Counted from the stretch's first letter, positions 46,701-61,269 are shown. The stretch: 64,000 nucleotides of DNA from Straminergon stramineum (GCA_963920665.1 OY987269.1:11100501-11164500); one strand, 5' to 3'. Notes: generated by a model from the letters alone, not told the origin. A program made the numbers and translations.

Positions 46701-49700
46701 CTGTTGGATTCACACGATCCGTGCAACCATCTCCGTGCATCAAAAACCGACCGTTACCCGCAAGTAAGCCCTTAGTCTGATTTAGTCAATCCAATTGACC
46801 TTTGGAATACGTCCCTGTTCTCGTTCACTGATGTCTTCAACTGGAGTTGTTCCTGTTAGTGAGTGCGGCATGTCAGTCAAGCATTCTTCTGCAGTGTGCT
46901 CTATATTTTACATCATGAAGTATCACCTACGTTTCTGTTTTTAAATTGTGATTCTTGCTGATTCAATCCTCTAGTAATCGACTTGGACAAGTCTCAATTC
47001 CCACCATATCAGTCTGCGCTGCACATGCTTCATTGAATGAAAATACAAAGATGTATTTTTGGTCTCTTTTTTCATGAAACCGGGCACTCAGCTAGTCCGC
47101 ACCCGAGCAAAAGCTCATTTCACGCCAATTTTCCACCCTCAGCCTAAGCAGGAACTACTCTAGCTTGTGTACAGAAGACTGCTGTTACGAGATTGGATCG
47201 TTTTACAATTCTGAAGTAGTATATGATCGATGCTAGAAAAAGTCTCTGAAATCTAGAGGTGAAGTTCAAAGGTGGAAGGGACAAGAAGAGATCAATGAAG
47301 AAATTTACAAATGTCAAGGATTGTCGATACATTCAAGCCAAAATTGAACGTTAATTATATCCCAAAAAATATTATCTTCAGGAAAGGTTTGAATTCGATC
47401 AAATTACAAAGAAATGTGGCAAGACATATACCATTGGATTGATAATTCAACAATCAGCATCTTCATTAGGATTTCATTTTAATTCATGAAGGACGAAGGC
47501 CTTTGTTCTCTCTAAGAACACTCAAAATTGTCATTTTCATTGTAAAGTGCTCAAAATTTAGAATTTTTGGTTTATTTGTTTGCATATCTAACCAAGGGAT
47601 CTTGCACTAACCCCAGAAGGGTTTGAAAGCCCTTTCCGGCCATATAGTATATTATGTATTTGGTGGTATTTGATCAAGAAAACATTGACCAAATACTTTT
47701 CAATACAAAGTAAACTAATGATCCTGATGGTATGTAAATAAAAATGTATCATTACTCATCTATTAAACCACAATTGAAGAGTTGTAAGGCTAAATACGGG
47801 TTGTATAGAAGAACCCCAAGGGCCTTTCAAGGGCTAAACTAGAATGAAATTGTGTAGAAGAATTTAAGAAACTTTGACCATGTAGATTGCAAGATACATG
47901 CATTTGAAGAGAAGACAACACTTTTTCTCTTGCATGGACCTTGTCATAACTAGGTAATATGGCTTTCAATCTTCTTAACTTCAATTTTTTGCAATGGAGA
48001 TATTGAATTTTAAAAAATTGAGTTGAGAATTTGTAAAATTTTTTAAATTATGAACACTATTGATTTTCATTCTTTAAGAAATTGTTAAAAAAAAAATTTG
48101 AGTTTTGAAGAGCCTATGGGAAAGGTGAGCTATTAGGGGAATTTAATTGGGGGAGTTCAAAAGATTTTGAGGGAGAAAATGAGAACCTTTGGGGTTTAAT
48201 TATTTCATAAAACAAAAGTAAAACAATTGGACTTCATAAAATGAATTAGAGAGTTGAAAGGTTTTGAACCCAACCAATGGTGTTTGGATCAAAAGACTTA
48301 TAACCTTTAAAAGACAACCTTATTATCATTTTTTCAAACTTGATTTGCAATTGTACAAATAAATGTAATTTTTGTTTTATTCTTTAGAGATGTGATTATA
48401 TTTATTCTATTAGTCACAAAAAATTAACATTCTTTTGGTAATATTTTGAAATTATCTTGAAATTATTTGAATTAAAAGTGAGACAATTCATATCAAAAGC
48501 AATTAATGCTCAAATAATCGGAAATTTTTACTACAAATTTATGATATAATGTAGAACATTCCCAAGTATGCAACTTCCATATTATATGGCCCTAATTATA
48601 ATCACTTATAATGCAATTTAATCCAATCTTAAGGGATATAATTTGTTTTAATGTAGAAAATCTTGTAGCCCTTTTAACAAGGAATCCAAAAATATACTTA
48701 TGTACATGAAACAAATCTTTTTTAAGACAATAATAGCATTAAAAACCTTATTATATGAGTTTTTTTAATACATGTATCATAGGCCGAGCTAGGCAACTTT
48801 GGGGGCTTTCTAATAAAAATTTAATTTTCACTAGACCCAACTTCTTTGTATGCATTTTTAGAAACTATACATAGGTGTTTCAATTCTTCATATATATTGT
48901 GAGTTTTTTTCTAAAATGTATGCAATTCAACATTTTCTACATTTAATTTTCTTTTAATTTGGTCTTCACCTCGCTTTTTTGTCATTTTAATTTGAGATAA
49001 TTTTAACAAAAGCCGTCCTCTGAGCTATTTTAATGCTGATGACCCCTGTATATAATACAAGAGTTGCATACTTGGGAGATCATTATGGTGTACTTTTTTA
49101 ATCCTATAACTCTAAAATTAAAAAGATTAACACTCCAAGGTTATAAATCCAAAGTTCAAATTACTACAAAAATTTCAAAAATGACCATTACAATAGGTTG
49201 GAATTAGTTTAGTTAATTTTTGGAGTGACCTTTAGGTTATTTGCATTGACAAATATAGGGTCCAATTAATAACCATAAGTTTTTTTTGAAGTCATGACTA
49301 AAGAAATGGTGCAATGAAGCTAAGATGAAAACAACTAATAATGAAGCCAACACAAAAATATGAGAGATGCATGAAATAAGGCACACTTTGCAACTCTAGG
49401 GTTCAAATATTGAGGAGTTGTATAGACAAACATAGAGTTCAACATACACTTCCCAAGTTTAGCATAATAAGTTTACAATTGCCAAGACTTCAATTGCAGT
49501 GATGTGATTATTTATCCTTTGTTAGTTGTAAAAATTTACATATTTTGGGAGGGGGAATGTTGATATTAGCATGAATTTATGAATAAGAAGTGAAGTAATA
49601 CATATTAAATGTAATATTTGCTCAAAAAACTTTCAAATCTCAGTATAGATTTATATTATAGTGCTTGTAGAACATTATGGTGCATATTTTTTTATTGTAT

Positions 49701-52549
49701 CATAATAAAATTAGAAAATTAGCATTGTATGGTTGCAAATTCATTTTTCCAAATTGTTGGTTAATATTTTTTTAACTATATATTAAGTAAAATTACAAAT
49801 GAATAGCCATAGAGTATGAATGAAAAACTAACTCCAATAGAAATCTAATGCTTTCGGGCTTCAATATCCATGTGAAAATTCCCATCGCTAAGGTCTCTTG
49901 ACCAAAAAATGGGGCCCCAAAACCTTTAGTCAAATGTTATTGATAATGTTCAGAGTAATGGAGTCCTAGTCTTTTAGTTCAAGCACTTAAGGTTAAGATA
50001 TGTTTTGACTTGGTGTTGACTACTAATAATCAAAGGGGTCTTTGAGAAAACTTAGATATGGTATAAAATATATCATTTGCAACTTTTTTGAGGTTCTCAT
50101 CAAAATAATCCACATTATACACTATGGAGACAATTATTACTAAAATCAAAGATGAAAATACTTATAAAAATATTTTCCAAATCAATTTCAAAGAATTTTC
50201 TTTTAAGAATTCACCAAAAATATGATTTGTATTTTTAGCATTTATGATTGGTGAAAATTTAATCCTACATTAATTAGCTCTAAGCGGTCAAAGATTTGGC
50301 CATGAAAAAATATTCTTCTATCCAAGCTATAGTAGAATTTTAAATACTTCAACAATATTCTACGGTTTATAATAATTACTTCACTTCTTCATGAAAAAAG
50401 TTTGGAAACAACAATTTCAATCTGTAATAAAACTGTTCACAGCTAGCCTGTTCTACTACACAAGCATATAAAAAGAAAATTTATAGTGCCCAAAAATGTT
50501 GTTGAAGATGGACTAAGACCAAAAGTTGTGTACTTGTTAAGAGTTGTAAGTGCTGTTAATGAGCATCTTATGAATGAATTTAGGTACAACTTTGGATTAT
50601 ATTCACTTTACTAACATCAACTCTACCATCAAGTATAGGTACACCATCAACTCTATCATTAAATAATACAACTCAATCTTAAATCTTTTTAATGGTCACC
50701 TTTTGTATTCACAATTGTCATTGGTATGATTTGAATATGACACTTGTTGAGAGCATATATAGATGAGTGATCTACTCTCCATGAGATGGGTTACATATGG
50801 ATGTACAATAGAATGTACACAAATTTCATTTGAGAGAAGAATTTTCCATCTTGTCCATGGTCATCATTAAGATATTCTTAATGCATCTTAAAAAAACATT
50901 CAATTACAACTTTGTTATATTCAATTACAACATTTTAACCAAGATTAAACTTATACTTAGTTGTACATTAACTAAAATTTGTATGCTATTACAACAATAT
51001 AAAAATACAATTTGAATGGATGAAAAATTATTCTTAAATATATAACCTTATTTTTCAATACAAGCATGCTAATCTATCAAATGGAAAAAATGGTTCTATT
51101 CATTTGTAACACTTATAAATAATATACAATAATAACAATTAATTCCTTTTAGTGTGAAATTTATTATGAAAGAAATTTTATGACCTTTCCAATGGTAATC
51201 TACACACACCAAAATTCTAGAAATTGTAGTAAAAAATTGTGAAAAACAGTCATTGCAATTGTAGTGGGCCTATACAAACATGTGGTTTGAAGAATTGTAC
51301 TCAATTTTGAGTGCTTTTTTTTTACCATGCTTTATTAGAGTACTTATATTTCAACATTTGAACAACAAGGAACAAGAAAACTTTATTTTATTTTAAAATC
51401 TATTGTAAAAAATACAATAAAATAAGCAATAGAGAATTTTGATTTGCTATATATCTGAGATTAATCTAATTTTTCATATTTGCAAATGATATGATACAAA
51501 CATACATATACTAATATACAATTTATAAAATTGTATGATTACCACTAATAATTCATATTAGAATTCAATAATATTGTAAATTGATCATTTTATTTGTAAT
51601 TGAAAGCACATGTAGTTGAATAAAAATCTATTTTTTTCAAAGCATTAACTATTGAATACTCCAAATTTTAATAAATGCCAATTTACATAATGAATAGACA
51701 TAGTTGAAATGGTTGTATTAATTGGGGTAGCTACATCTAAAAAGCAAGTTATGAACAAGTTGTATTTTAGCAACTAAGACAATTATTCATATAATGTTCT
51801 TCCAATAAAAACACAATATTACATATCCATTCAATTGTAGGTAACATTTTTGATATGTGTGATTGATAACACTAAAAAACGGTAATAGCATTCCTACAGC
51901 ATATGAAAAATAAAAAAGTGAATGAAGTACAAAGCAAAGTCATCGTTCACTTGAAACATTGGTTGGTCATGATCATAGCAATCTTTTTGATTAATTGAAT
52001 TCATTTCTCAAAGATAATATTTCTTTCTTTCAAGTATTCTAGAATATATTTTTTCATTTATTGATATACGTAGATCCCACTTTTTATATACGAAATCTCA
52101 GTCTTTGATGTTTTAATGTAGATTTTGATGTAGGGTATTAAATAATTAATCATTCTCTTAATTCAAATTAACTCAAGAAGATCATTACAACTCTTTTCCT
52201 TCTTGTAAAATGTTAAAATTCAATATATCTAATTTGATTTATAATTGCATTAAATAGAAGTGCCTAAATGCAATTCATATATATGTCTACATATAACACT
52301 CTAAAATTGCATGATGAATCCATGTTACTACTTGTGTCCCTAGACAAGATTTCTTTACTTTTTAACCCCTAAATGATGAGGTAGACAATTTTTGTCTAAT
52401 GAATGACAAGAAATTCTCTTGTGTAGGATAGAAGTGCAACTATTCATCTTCGGAATTAGGAGTGAAAAGGGAAGATCTTCTACAATAGTTTGACTCCCAA
52501 TGAGTATTTTTGATTTTTTTTGAAGTAGATGATGTCACACGGTTCCAAA
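46701..52549. other. Long AT-rich intergenic stretch
   Basis: No gene was recognised over nearly 6 kb except half a CACTA MITE at 51184-51342. Open frames are short and composition-driven. Confidence 0.45.
51184..51342 (-). mobile_element. Half copy of the CACTA-type MITE
   Basis: The reverse complement aligns with the left arm of the 17823-18153 element. Shared landmarks are the terminal TACTCTAATAAAGCATGGT, the CACTCAAAATTGAGT hairpin, GTATAGGCCCACTAC and CCATTGGAAAGG. The other arm is missing, and the first base of the CACTA terminus has changed. Confidence 0.7.
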
Positions 52550-53630
52550 ATGGCTGATTTCCATGGTCACCAGCCCGGCGTTCAAGGGGTAATCAACAAA
52601 AAATGCAGTAATATTTTCTTAATATTTTTAAAATAGTGTGAATTTGGTAAATTAGTGTCACACGCACAAAGAATAAATCATTCAGTGTCAAAGTGGCCGT
52701 TCAGTCGCCCCTCGGAAACTGAGTGCATGTGAAACATAATTCCAATCCGACGTGGTAGAGGGGGGGCTGACTTGGCACCAGAGGCGACCCGTCCAGATGG
52801 CAGGCCCTAGTTTGAACGGGGAAGTTGGGGAAACTTCGGCAACGACAGGGAGCCCCAATCAATGCTGCCTGCCCTCAACGGCTCTTTCCCCCTGTTCGTT
52901 GCTTCCCCGTCTTCAAGGTTTCCCATGCTTACGGTTGCCGCATTCTCCCGGAACCTTTAACTTAATCTCGAGTGCAGGTAACGTGAATAGCCTTCATCAT
53001 TCTTCTTCCCTTTTGCACTTGCCCTCTACAGAATTGCAATTTGGGTTGCTCGATTAGACTGCCTGATAGATTGCCTGATTGATCGGAGAATTTGAACTTA
53101 GAATTCGGTCGCAACAACTTTCGTATGCCGCTCGATCTTTCTTGGCGCTGTCCTAACTCGGAAAGCTCATTAGCACCGGAATTCGTTTTGGAAACCCAGT
53201 TGTAGTCGTAGTTGTATGAAAATCCCTGTTCAAGCTTGAGACGATGGCGGAGTCTCAGTACGCGTGATTGGCAGTAACGTGCTGTCAATGTGGGGAAGTT
53301 TGAAATTTAGTCAATGCGGATGCATCCTGTTGTCATGCCGGGATCCTTGTCGCCATGATCTTCCGTCGGTTACTGAACGAACCGGAGGGTGTTGCTATGG
53401 ATCGGACGACTTCTCTCTAGCGTCCGGGTGGGCGGAACAGGGAGTGCGATTTGAAATTTGCGACGGCGTGCTTGGGTGAGGTTGTGTGCATGCGGAAGTT
53501 GCAGTCAAGGTGCCAATGCATTCGATTTCCGGGCTGTGAAGCCCTGACTCTGGTGAAGAATATTGACTGTAACGTCCGTGAGTTTGAGGATTGAGCTGAA
53601 GTGTGTGAGTAATTTTGAGGGAAGGGCTCC
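52550..53630 (+). promoter_or_regulatory. Kinesin-10 upstream and leader region
   Basis: GC content rises sharply at about 52,680 after a long AT-rich stretch, marking the promoter and leader of kinesin-10. The leader has a complete 8-codon upstream ORF (ATG 53244, stop 53265-53267, peptide MAESQYA). It could lower translation. No TATA box or splice-linked leader exon was established. Confidence 0.5.
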
Positions 53631-56600
53631 ATGTCGATGACGATGATGTCTCCGAAGCCGAAGGCCGGGCAGAATGGGGGCAATCGCACTCCCACGGGCA
53701 AGGTGAGGCCCATGGCGGTCTTGGACAGGCAGCCTTCGCGGAGCGGGAGCCACCCGGTGGAAGTGGTAGGACGAATTCGTGAGCACCCGGAAGGCAACGA
53801 CCGGGAGAGCGCGATTCGTGTGCTGCCGCAGTCGCGCGTGTCGGTGTGGGCGGAGGGCATGGGCAGTGGCAGCCGGGAATTTTCTCTGGACGGCGTATCG
53901 CTGGCGGCCGTGGAGAATCTGCAGGCGTTCTACAGCCGGTATGTGGAGTCGCGTGTCGACGACGTGAAGGCGGGAGGCCGCTGCACGATCATGATGTACG
54001 GGCCTACGGGAGCGGGGAAGAGCTACACGATGTTCGGAGCTCCGCATGAGAAGGGCGTGGCATATCATGCATTGTCGCAGCTGATGACACAGCGAGCCTC
54101 AGACGATGAGTGTGGAGACGGGAGCATCGAGGTGCGGGCGACGGTGTGGGAAATTTACAACGAGGAAGTGTACGACCTACTCGCGAGCGTGAGCACTCCG
54201 AAGTCCGGGTTCGGTACCTTGTTCAAGATGAGTGGGAGCAGCGGGGGTCGGGTGAGTGCCTTCGAGCTCAGCACTTTCGATACATTGTGTTGGTATCTAC
54301 TATTCAGGATCAGCTTTATGTTTACTGTATGATGCTGCTGATTCTGAAAGCTAGAGATTGATCCAGAGCATACACAGTTTTGGGTAGTGCTCGGAAGATT
54401 TGCTTGCGTTTCAAACATATGAGATCTAATTCACCGGCAATCTTTAGGGTTAAACCAATCTACAGTTCCTTGACTCTATGTCCGGTTTGAGAATATACTC
54501 CTTCAGTTAGGGTGCAATTCTACTTGACGGATTCCGTCCTTAGCAAACATTCAACTAGCGCAAATTACTATTATCGACATGCTAGGCAAACTGCGGGATT
54601 GCCCAAGAACCCGACTCTTGAAGCCTCTGTTGTAGCAATATGAGACCCGGTGCAATTCCATGAGTGGCAGCGCTGACAGCGAAAGTGTCTGGTGACGGAA
54701 TCTGATAGGTCGAGTTTCTTTATGCTGCAGGTGAAGCTCGAGGTGATGGGAAAGAAGGTGAAAACATGCATGTCGATTTCAGGAACTGACCCGCAGAAGC
54801 TTTTGCGAGAAATTTCGAAGGTAGAGGGGAGGCGGGTCGTGAAAAGTACCAACTGCAATGACCGGAGTTCGCGCAGTCACTGCATGGTGAGTGTATGAAA
54901 CGCCGGAGTTAGTGCCCGATATTTTGTAGCCGGTGTTTGTCTCGCTGATGCTTCGCAGATGGTTCTTTACGGTGATGATGACGAAGTTGGCATACTCAAT
55001 ACTAAGGATATTGCGAGTGCAGGTAACGATCGACGTACCCGAAGTCGGTGGCAAGCTGATCCTGGTGGACATGGCAGGGTCAGAGAATATTGACCAGGCA
55101 GGTCTAGGGAGAGAGCTGAAGATGCAGGTATTTTATGTGCTTCATGCTTTCATCACATCTGCAGTCTGTGCAGCGTTTGATATTCCTGCATACTTTAGCT
55201 CCCCCTTTTCAAACCACCTTCACTCTCTTTAACGTTGCTGTCATTTAGGTGGGAACACGGGTTCTTCGTACCTGATGATGGTTTGTCATTGTAACAGACA
55301 GGAAAAATCAATCAAGGAAATGGAGCCCTGAAGAGAGTGGTGGAGGCTATAGCCAACGCAGACTCGTATATTCCATATCGCGATAGCAAGCTGACAATGC
55401 TTCTGCAGGTGAGATTTCACGTCCTATTCCCGCTTCTGTTCTATGAGGATTTGAATTCTCAGACCCTACATGCACTGGACATGGCTGAGTATGACTTTAA
55501 AGATTGTTTGTGCTGCGCTGATGCCCACTCTAGTGACTTGACACATGCAGGGCTTGATGAAGGGGAACTGATTCATGTACGACGGATGGGTTTGTTGCAG
55601 GATTCTTTTGAGGATGACCGAGCGAAGATCCTGATGATTCTATGTGCGAGTCCTGATCTACGGGACCTCCACAAGACCATTAACACGTTGGAATACGGGG
55701 CGAAAGCGAAGTGCATCGTGCGTCTGCCGAACTCGCCGTCGAAAGAGCAGGTGTCCTCGGCAAGGGCGGAGCAAGTGCAGATCCTAGAGGCTCGGTTGAC
55801 GAAGAAGGACGTGTTCATCGAGAAGCTGCGGAAGGAGAACGAGGCGAAGCAGCGGCAGAACGAGGACCGCGAGAGAGAACTGGAAAGGAAAGAACGGGAG
55901 CTTGCGGAGCTCCGGGAGAAGGAGAGGAGGCGGGTTCCTGAGAAGGAGGCGCAGAAGAAGAGAAAAGGTCTACACGATGGGGACGACGAAGACTTCAACC
56001 TGTCGCCTACTCGGAGGCGGAAGATCGAGGAGCTGACGGCTCTCGTGGCCCAGCAGCAGAGGGAGATCGATCTGATGAGAATCCGAGCGGAGAAGGCGGA
56101 GGCGGAGCTGCTGCATCTGCAGCGGTCATACAATTTGAGCAGCCAAGTGACTCGCGTAGCGCACACCCGCTCGGACAGTTCCGATGCAAAGGAGGCGGGA
56201 TCCGGTGTGGAGAGCGCAAGTGAGAAGCGAACGGCATCGTTCGGCCAGAGTAAGTGTCATTTCGTATCCACTTCACTGGAATTCGTGAATGTCTCCTTAC
56301 GATGTTTTCGTCAGTCTGGTTGAAGTTCCACCTTGACCGGTGTAGCGAAGATACGGTTATATGTTCATGAAGCGCTCAGTTGAATTACAAAGATGTTGAT
56401 CATAAATGCTATATAGTATATTACCGTTGTCAAATGTATCGAAGTAGGCACCATCCTCACGTGGGCATTTTATAAAGAATGTGCCTATGTACTGATTGGA
56501 AGCGATGCTGGCTGGATAGGTCCCGTTGGGTGCAACCAGAGATTCCTGGACATCCAGAAGCAGATGAATGATCGGATATTGGCAGCGCAGGCAGAGAGTG

Positions 56601-59338
56601 AGCGAATTATAGCTCAGTACACTCCAGATCAGACCGCTGCGGAGAAGAGTGCGTCGCGGAATGCCCACAGTGACAGTTCGAAACCCAAACCTCATGGTGG
56701 CCACAATGTGACACCACTCGCCCACGACGCGTCCAGGCAGGACGGCGACAGTGCCAAGAGTGCAGTTTCGGCGCGCGATGGGATGAGCCTTACTGTGACC
56801 TCCCCGAGCCTGATGCTTTTGAAGAACCTGGTGAAAGAGAAGGAGAGGCGATCGTCGCTGGGCCACGAGGATGCGAGTCAAAGCGGACAGCAAGAACCTG
56901 TGAGGATAGACGCGATGGATTCGTCGATTCAGAAGACAGGAGAGGACGCGGAGTCGGAGGCTTGGGTGGGTGAGCGACTATGCAGTAAAGGGTGGCTCCC
57001 TATCATCCTGGAAGAGGACGAGCGCATTGCCCAGTCCATGGAAGGTGGTAAGATTGCAACGTCTCAGGGTTCAGGTTCTGGAGCCAATCTATTTGACTAC
57101 TCCACCCCGTGGACTCAGGTAATTGACGTCCTGAAACCAAGGATGTTTGATTTGCTATTGATTTGCCTCCGTTTTCGAAAGCCGGGAATTGCATCCCTGC
57201 GGTAGTGAGTGACCGATTGGTGACAGATAGCTCGAGAAGCGGGTGCCCATTCTGATTTAGCTTGCAGTTATATTCGCATGTGCATGATGGCGTGACTGTC
57301 CGTGACACTGGCGAGGGTTAACAGATGTTTTGTATCTGAGTAGAGAGTTGGAGTGTTTAGTTGAAGGTGCCCCTGTCGATCGTTCTGGACTCTTTAAACG
57401 TTGCTTGACTGTGTCTTTACAGGTCTAAATTCTCATGGAATCATGTATGGCTTGAATGACAGGGAACCCCAGATGGAGCACTGAAAGTTGCTGGCAAAGA
57501 AGAGGGGGCAGTAGACGCGGGGTCCTACCCGTCCTTGACGTTCCCATCCCCGGAAGAGCAGTTCAACACGGCGATTGCGAGCTACACTACCAACAATAGC
57601 ACCGGCTTGTGCAGTCCGCTGTTTTCGTGGGGTGGTTCGGGGTCGAAGCTGAACGACCCATCGCCCAATACATTGATGAGGCCCTCGTCTGTACTGGGAG
57701 CTGCAACTCCCAGCGGCGAATTCGTTTCAGGTGAGTTAAAAGATTGGACTCCACAGGATCAGGTGCCGCAGCTCGATCGTCGAGTGACGGGATCCGTGTT
57801 GAGAACGCACAGTCCCCTGACGGCGCTGGCAGACGAAACGCCTCCCATGAGTGCCGCGAAAGAGCAGCGAGTTGGGCGAAGCGAGGAAGACGGTCACGTG
57901 GATGAGCCGATCAGTACAATGAGATCCCTGGAGGAGAGCCCGAGCGGAAGAGAAGTCTTCAAGGTGGGATCTACGGAGGCCGACCTGCTGAATGTGGGAA
58001 CGGATCTGTTCGACGGAGGCCTGTCGGGAGGCAGTGATGCAGAGGCTGCGCGGAGAGCGCGAATCGAGAGCATTTTCCTGCTGTGTGGAGAGAGGCGAGA
58101 GCTGGCCAAGAAGACGACGACGGGCCCGACGGCGTCCGGCAAGCAGTGGCAAGAGAGCATGTTGGACGTGGACATTCCGCCTTCAACTGGGAGGTACGGC
58201 CCGACCGCTAGCTCGTACGGGTCGCAGCAATTCATGACGGACAACCAGCTTGATCAGTCGATCTCTGACTTTTCTACGTCGCCTAGCTTCTCGGACACAC
58301 AGGCCGCGTACTACACGGATGTGAGCGTGAGCTCGCTACCGTCGCTGATGCCGGCGGTGTCGCCGCAGAGGTTTCCATCTTCTCGACGACCGACGAGGCG
58401 GATGTCACCGAGCATTTTCGCGAACGAGAATTCGCAGCCGAAGCAGGAGGCACCAGGGGCGGAGAAGACGGACGTCTGCGTGAAGTGGGAGAAGTCGAGC
58501 GACCCCGCAGACGGCAAACTAATTTGCATTGTGAATGTTTCAAAGACGTCAACGCTTTCGGAGCTTCGTGAGGAGATTGAAGCGCACATCCCAGTTTCGA
58601 AAAAGAACTTCAAGTTTCTGTTTCTCGGGGTGAGTAGTATTGCATGATTCATGGTATTTGAAATACTCGTCAATCCCATTATGGTTTCGGATCTGTAATT
58701 CTATCAGTGGGAGGGAGTAGTTAGCTGCATGCAGCGACTCCCATGTGTGATTTCACGGATGGACTGTTTTGACATTGACTGGATTCTATGCACGGTCGAT
58801 TCGATTGATAGTTGATCTTTTTCTAGATTTTACTGATTTAGTTTGGCTTTCACAAATGTGGCATTTTTGTATGGAGACCCTCGAAGTGCTTTGCGATCAC
58901 GTGATCGGAGATCAGTGTATTTCGGTGGTGGCAGCGATAGCCTTGTCAGTAACGTCGGATGTTTGCCAATTGCAGGAGAATGGGGGTGCGCCTGTGGATC
59001 GAGAGTTTGAGAGTGACGTGCGAGTTGGATCGTTGCCCGCTTCGCAAGAGAGTCTGGGTAGCCGGTTGGCATGCCTGCGTCCTCCGGTGAGGGAGAATTC
59101 TGTGTTTGGTAGCACTAGAGTGGAATCTCAGCCATTCAGAGCGCTGGAGAATCAGCTCCCTGGCGTGGGGTTGGAGCAGGTGGTTGTTGCCGGTGCAGGG
59201 AAGCTCGTTAGAGGCAGCCCTGTGCCTTTACATGGACGAGGGAGTCCGGTGTCGAAGGGACTGAGGCCTATGAACGGGGATTTAGGGAGGCCCAAATCAG
59301 CTTTGGCTCACATCGTTGAGTCAAGCCGGTGCATGTAG
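53631..59338 (+). CDS. KIN-10: Kinesin-10 (PAKRP2/KIN-10A type)
   Basis: Eight exons: 53631-54251, 54731-54886, 55023-55127, 55298-55408, 55601-56249, 56520-57118, 57463-58629 and 58976-59338. Introns are GT-AG with continuous phases and the product is 1256 aa. The motor begins HPVEVVGRIREHPEGN. It has P-loop GPTGAGKS (about residue 124), switch I NDRSSRSH (about 250), switch II DMAGSE (about 275) and YRDSKLTMLL. The neck LEYGAKAKCIV leads to a charged coiled coil (about 380-460, then 490-525) with KKRK and RRRK basic clusters. VKLEVMGKK and SENIDQAG are hallmarks of plant KIN-10A, known as phragmoplast-associated PAKRP2, which moves cell-plate vesicles. A C-terminal segment (about 1065-1150: VKWE, STLSELREEI, FKFLFLG, GGAPV) looks like the family's conserved tail. 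It is longer than Arabidopsis PAKRP2 (about 870 aa), mostly through the central tail. The exon-6 acceptor (56518-56519) was chosen because it restores the frame. Confidence 0.94.
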
Positions 59339-60706
59339 TCGTACAAAAGCCTTTTTATATGTAGTTGATTGTATTGGGAGATGTAGAGTCTGCCGAGGGA
59401 TTGAGATCTCTACAATCCTGGAGTAGTATAGGGCACGAATTGACATCACGTGAAGAACACTGCAGGCGGGTGTCTTCGTAGTAGAAGAACCGATTTTGTA
59501 TAACAGCCCTTTCTAATGTATGCCAATGAGCTTGTTGCGCGAAGTCCGGATAATGCCGTGAACGTGAACGTGTTTGCTTCGTGTGCGTTCGGAAGTTTGC
59601 TCATCTGCGAGTGCCTTCCGGCGTAGTCTTAATCTGATTTTACATTACTTCGTGAGCAAATTAGGTTGCAGGAGTCCTGATGCATGTTTTGGCCTGTAAT
59701 TTGTGTACGCATTGAGAAAAGTTCTCTATACCGATGATTCGAGAACGTGGCTATTGCTGTGCATCTCCTTAAATGCGTGGGCGGCCATCTTCAGTTGCTG
59801 CACGGATTGAATGTGCCATGTTCTTAAAGAGAGTTGTCATGAAGTGAAGTAGTTAATTTTTTCTAGGTCACTATGCCAGCATTCCTTATCACTGAGTGGT
59901 GTTAGCTCCTGTTTTTAAGCTTGGTTACCTCTGAGTATGATGTTTGTACTTTCAGGCTACGTAAATCAATGCATTTAAGTGTCTCATTCAATCATTCTAT
60001 TACAAGATCTGAGTTAAGAGGCATTGTGCATTGGATATTGGAGTTTATTTAGAAGGAGGATGACATGAAATGACAGTGGCATGTGCATAAGAGAAGGACC
60101 TGCTAATGAAATGTGTATCAATAGGATAGATGTAGTTTTATCTGAACTGAAATGTCTTAATCTACGAGCATTACATTTCATCTCGTGATCAAATTACAGT
60201 AGGCTACACTTCCATGTTTGTAAATGCCGGTTGGCTTCACAATTCAAGTGTGGCAAATTCGTGTAGAGAAACAATAAAGCGTAGCTTGGCATAATTTTAG
60301 GAGGAAGCATGTGGATTAAACAGTTGTGCCAGTTGCTAACATGGTCAAAACATTCTAAAAATTGCATGTGAGTTTCGAATTAGATGTGAATTATACCATT
60401 AGAGAGATATTGTCAGGTACTTTCTGAAGATAAATCAAGCACTCAATTTGAATAACTACACTTATTGAGCTTGGTTAAAGAATTGATTGCTAACTATTTT
60501 GATTATTAGTACATTTAAGATTTCTTTGATACCAATATTAAACTTGGATGGCTTATTTGGATGAGTTTCAAAAATGGATGGCTTATTTGGAGTCACAAAG
60601 AGTTCTATTTGGCAATCCAATGGTATAGATGGACAAAAAATATTGTTTTTTTGCCTTCAAAGAAAATACAAAGAGGATCTACTTTCACGATTGGAAGATT
60701 ATAATA
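59339..60706. other. Kinesin-10 3' region
   Basis: The first several hundred bases keep the gene-like composition of kinesin-10 and probably hold its 3' UTR. AT content then rises. No further gene was seen. Confidence 0.4.
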
Positions 60707-61269
60707 CTCCCTCCATCCCAAAATTATCTTCTTGTTGGCCTTCAGTTTTTGTCCCAAAATGATTTTCCTATTGCACTTTATGATTTGAAAATTGGTCAAC
60801 TTCAACTTTTGATTGTTATTTGGGACTAACAAAACAACTCTGAGCAATAGTTTCCCTTCCATCTATACAATCATCAATCAAAATACAAATTAAATGACTA
60901 AAGATGTCAATCAACACTCTTCATCTTTATTTTTTGCATCTCTTTGAGTGTTTCTTGATCGAAGGAGATGAAGCTTTGGGAGATGGTATAGAGGTCCACA
61001 CACGGGCTTGGGCTTATACTAAGTGCCTACAAAACAATGACTTTATAAAATTATGTGCCTAGTGGTGCTCCTTGAAAATGCCCCCAAAATTCCACTTTTC
61101 AAAACTACAAAACTATACTTTGACTAGGGTTCCAAAACTCAAAATTTCTAGGACACTAGGAGTATACCAAACCATACTTGCCATGCAAAATAATTTTGAA
61201 AACATGTGATTTTCTACTTTAATCAAGAATACTTTGTCCAACAGAAAGATCACTTTGGGATGGAGGGAG
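60707..61269. mobile_element. Stowaway/mariner-type element
   Basis: The ends CTCCCTCCATCCCAAAAT and its inverse are flanked by TA (60705-60706 and 61270-61271). This is the canonical Stowaway terminus and target. The inverted ends match for about 30 bp with a few differences. At 563 bp it is longer than a typical Stowaway MITE, and no intact transposase frame is present. Confidence 0.85.

Noticed and set aside
52752..53057. 101-aa ORF upstream of kinesin-10
   Set aside because: Starts at GTG, has no domain and lies in the probable promoter/leader. Only the short uORF at 53244 is noted.
55573..56166. 197-aa minus-strand serine/arginine-rich ORF
   Set aside because: Antisense of the kinesin coiled coil: Glu/Lys-rich codons read backwards as Ser/Phe/Arg.
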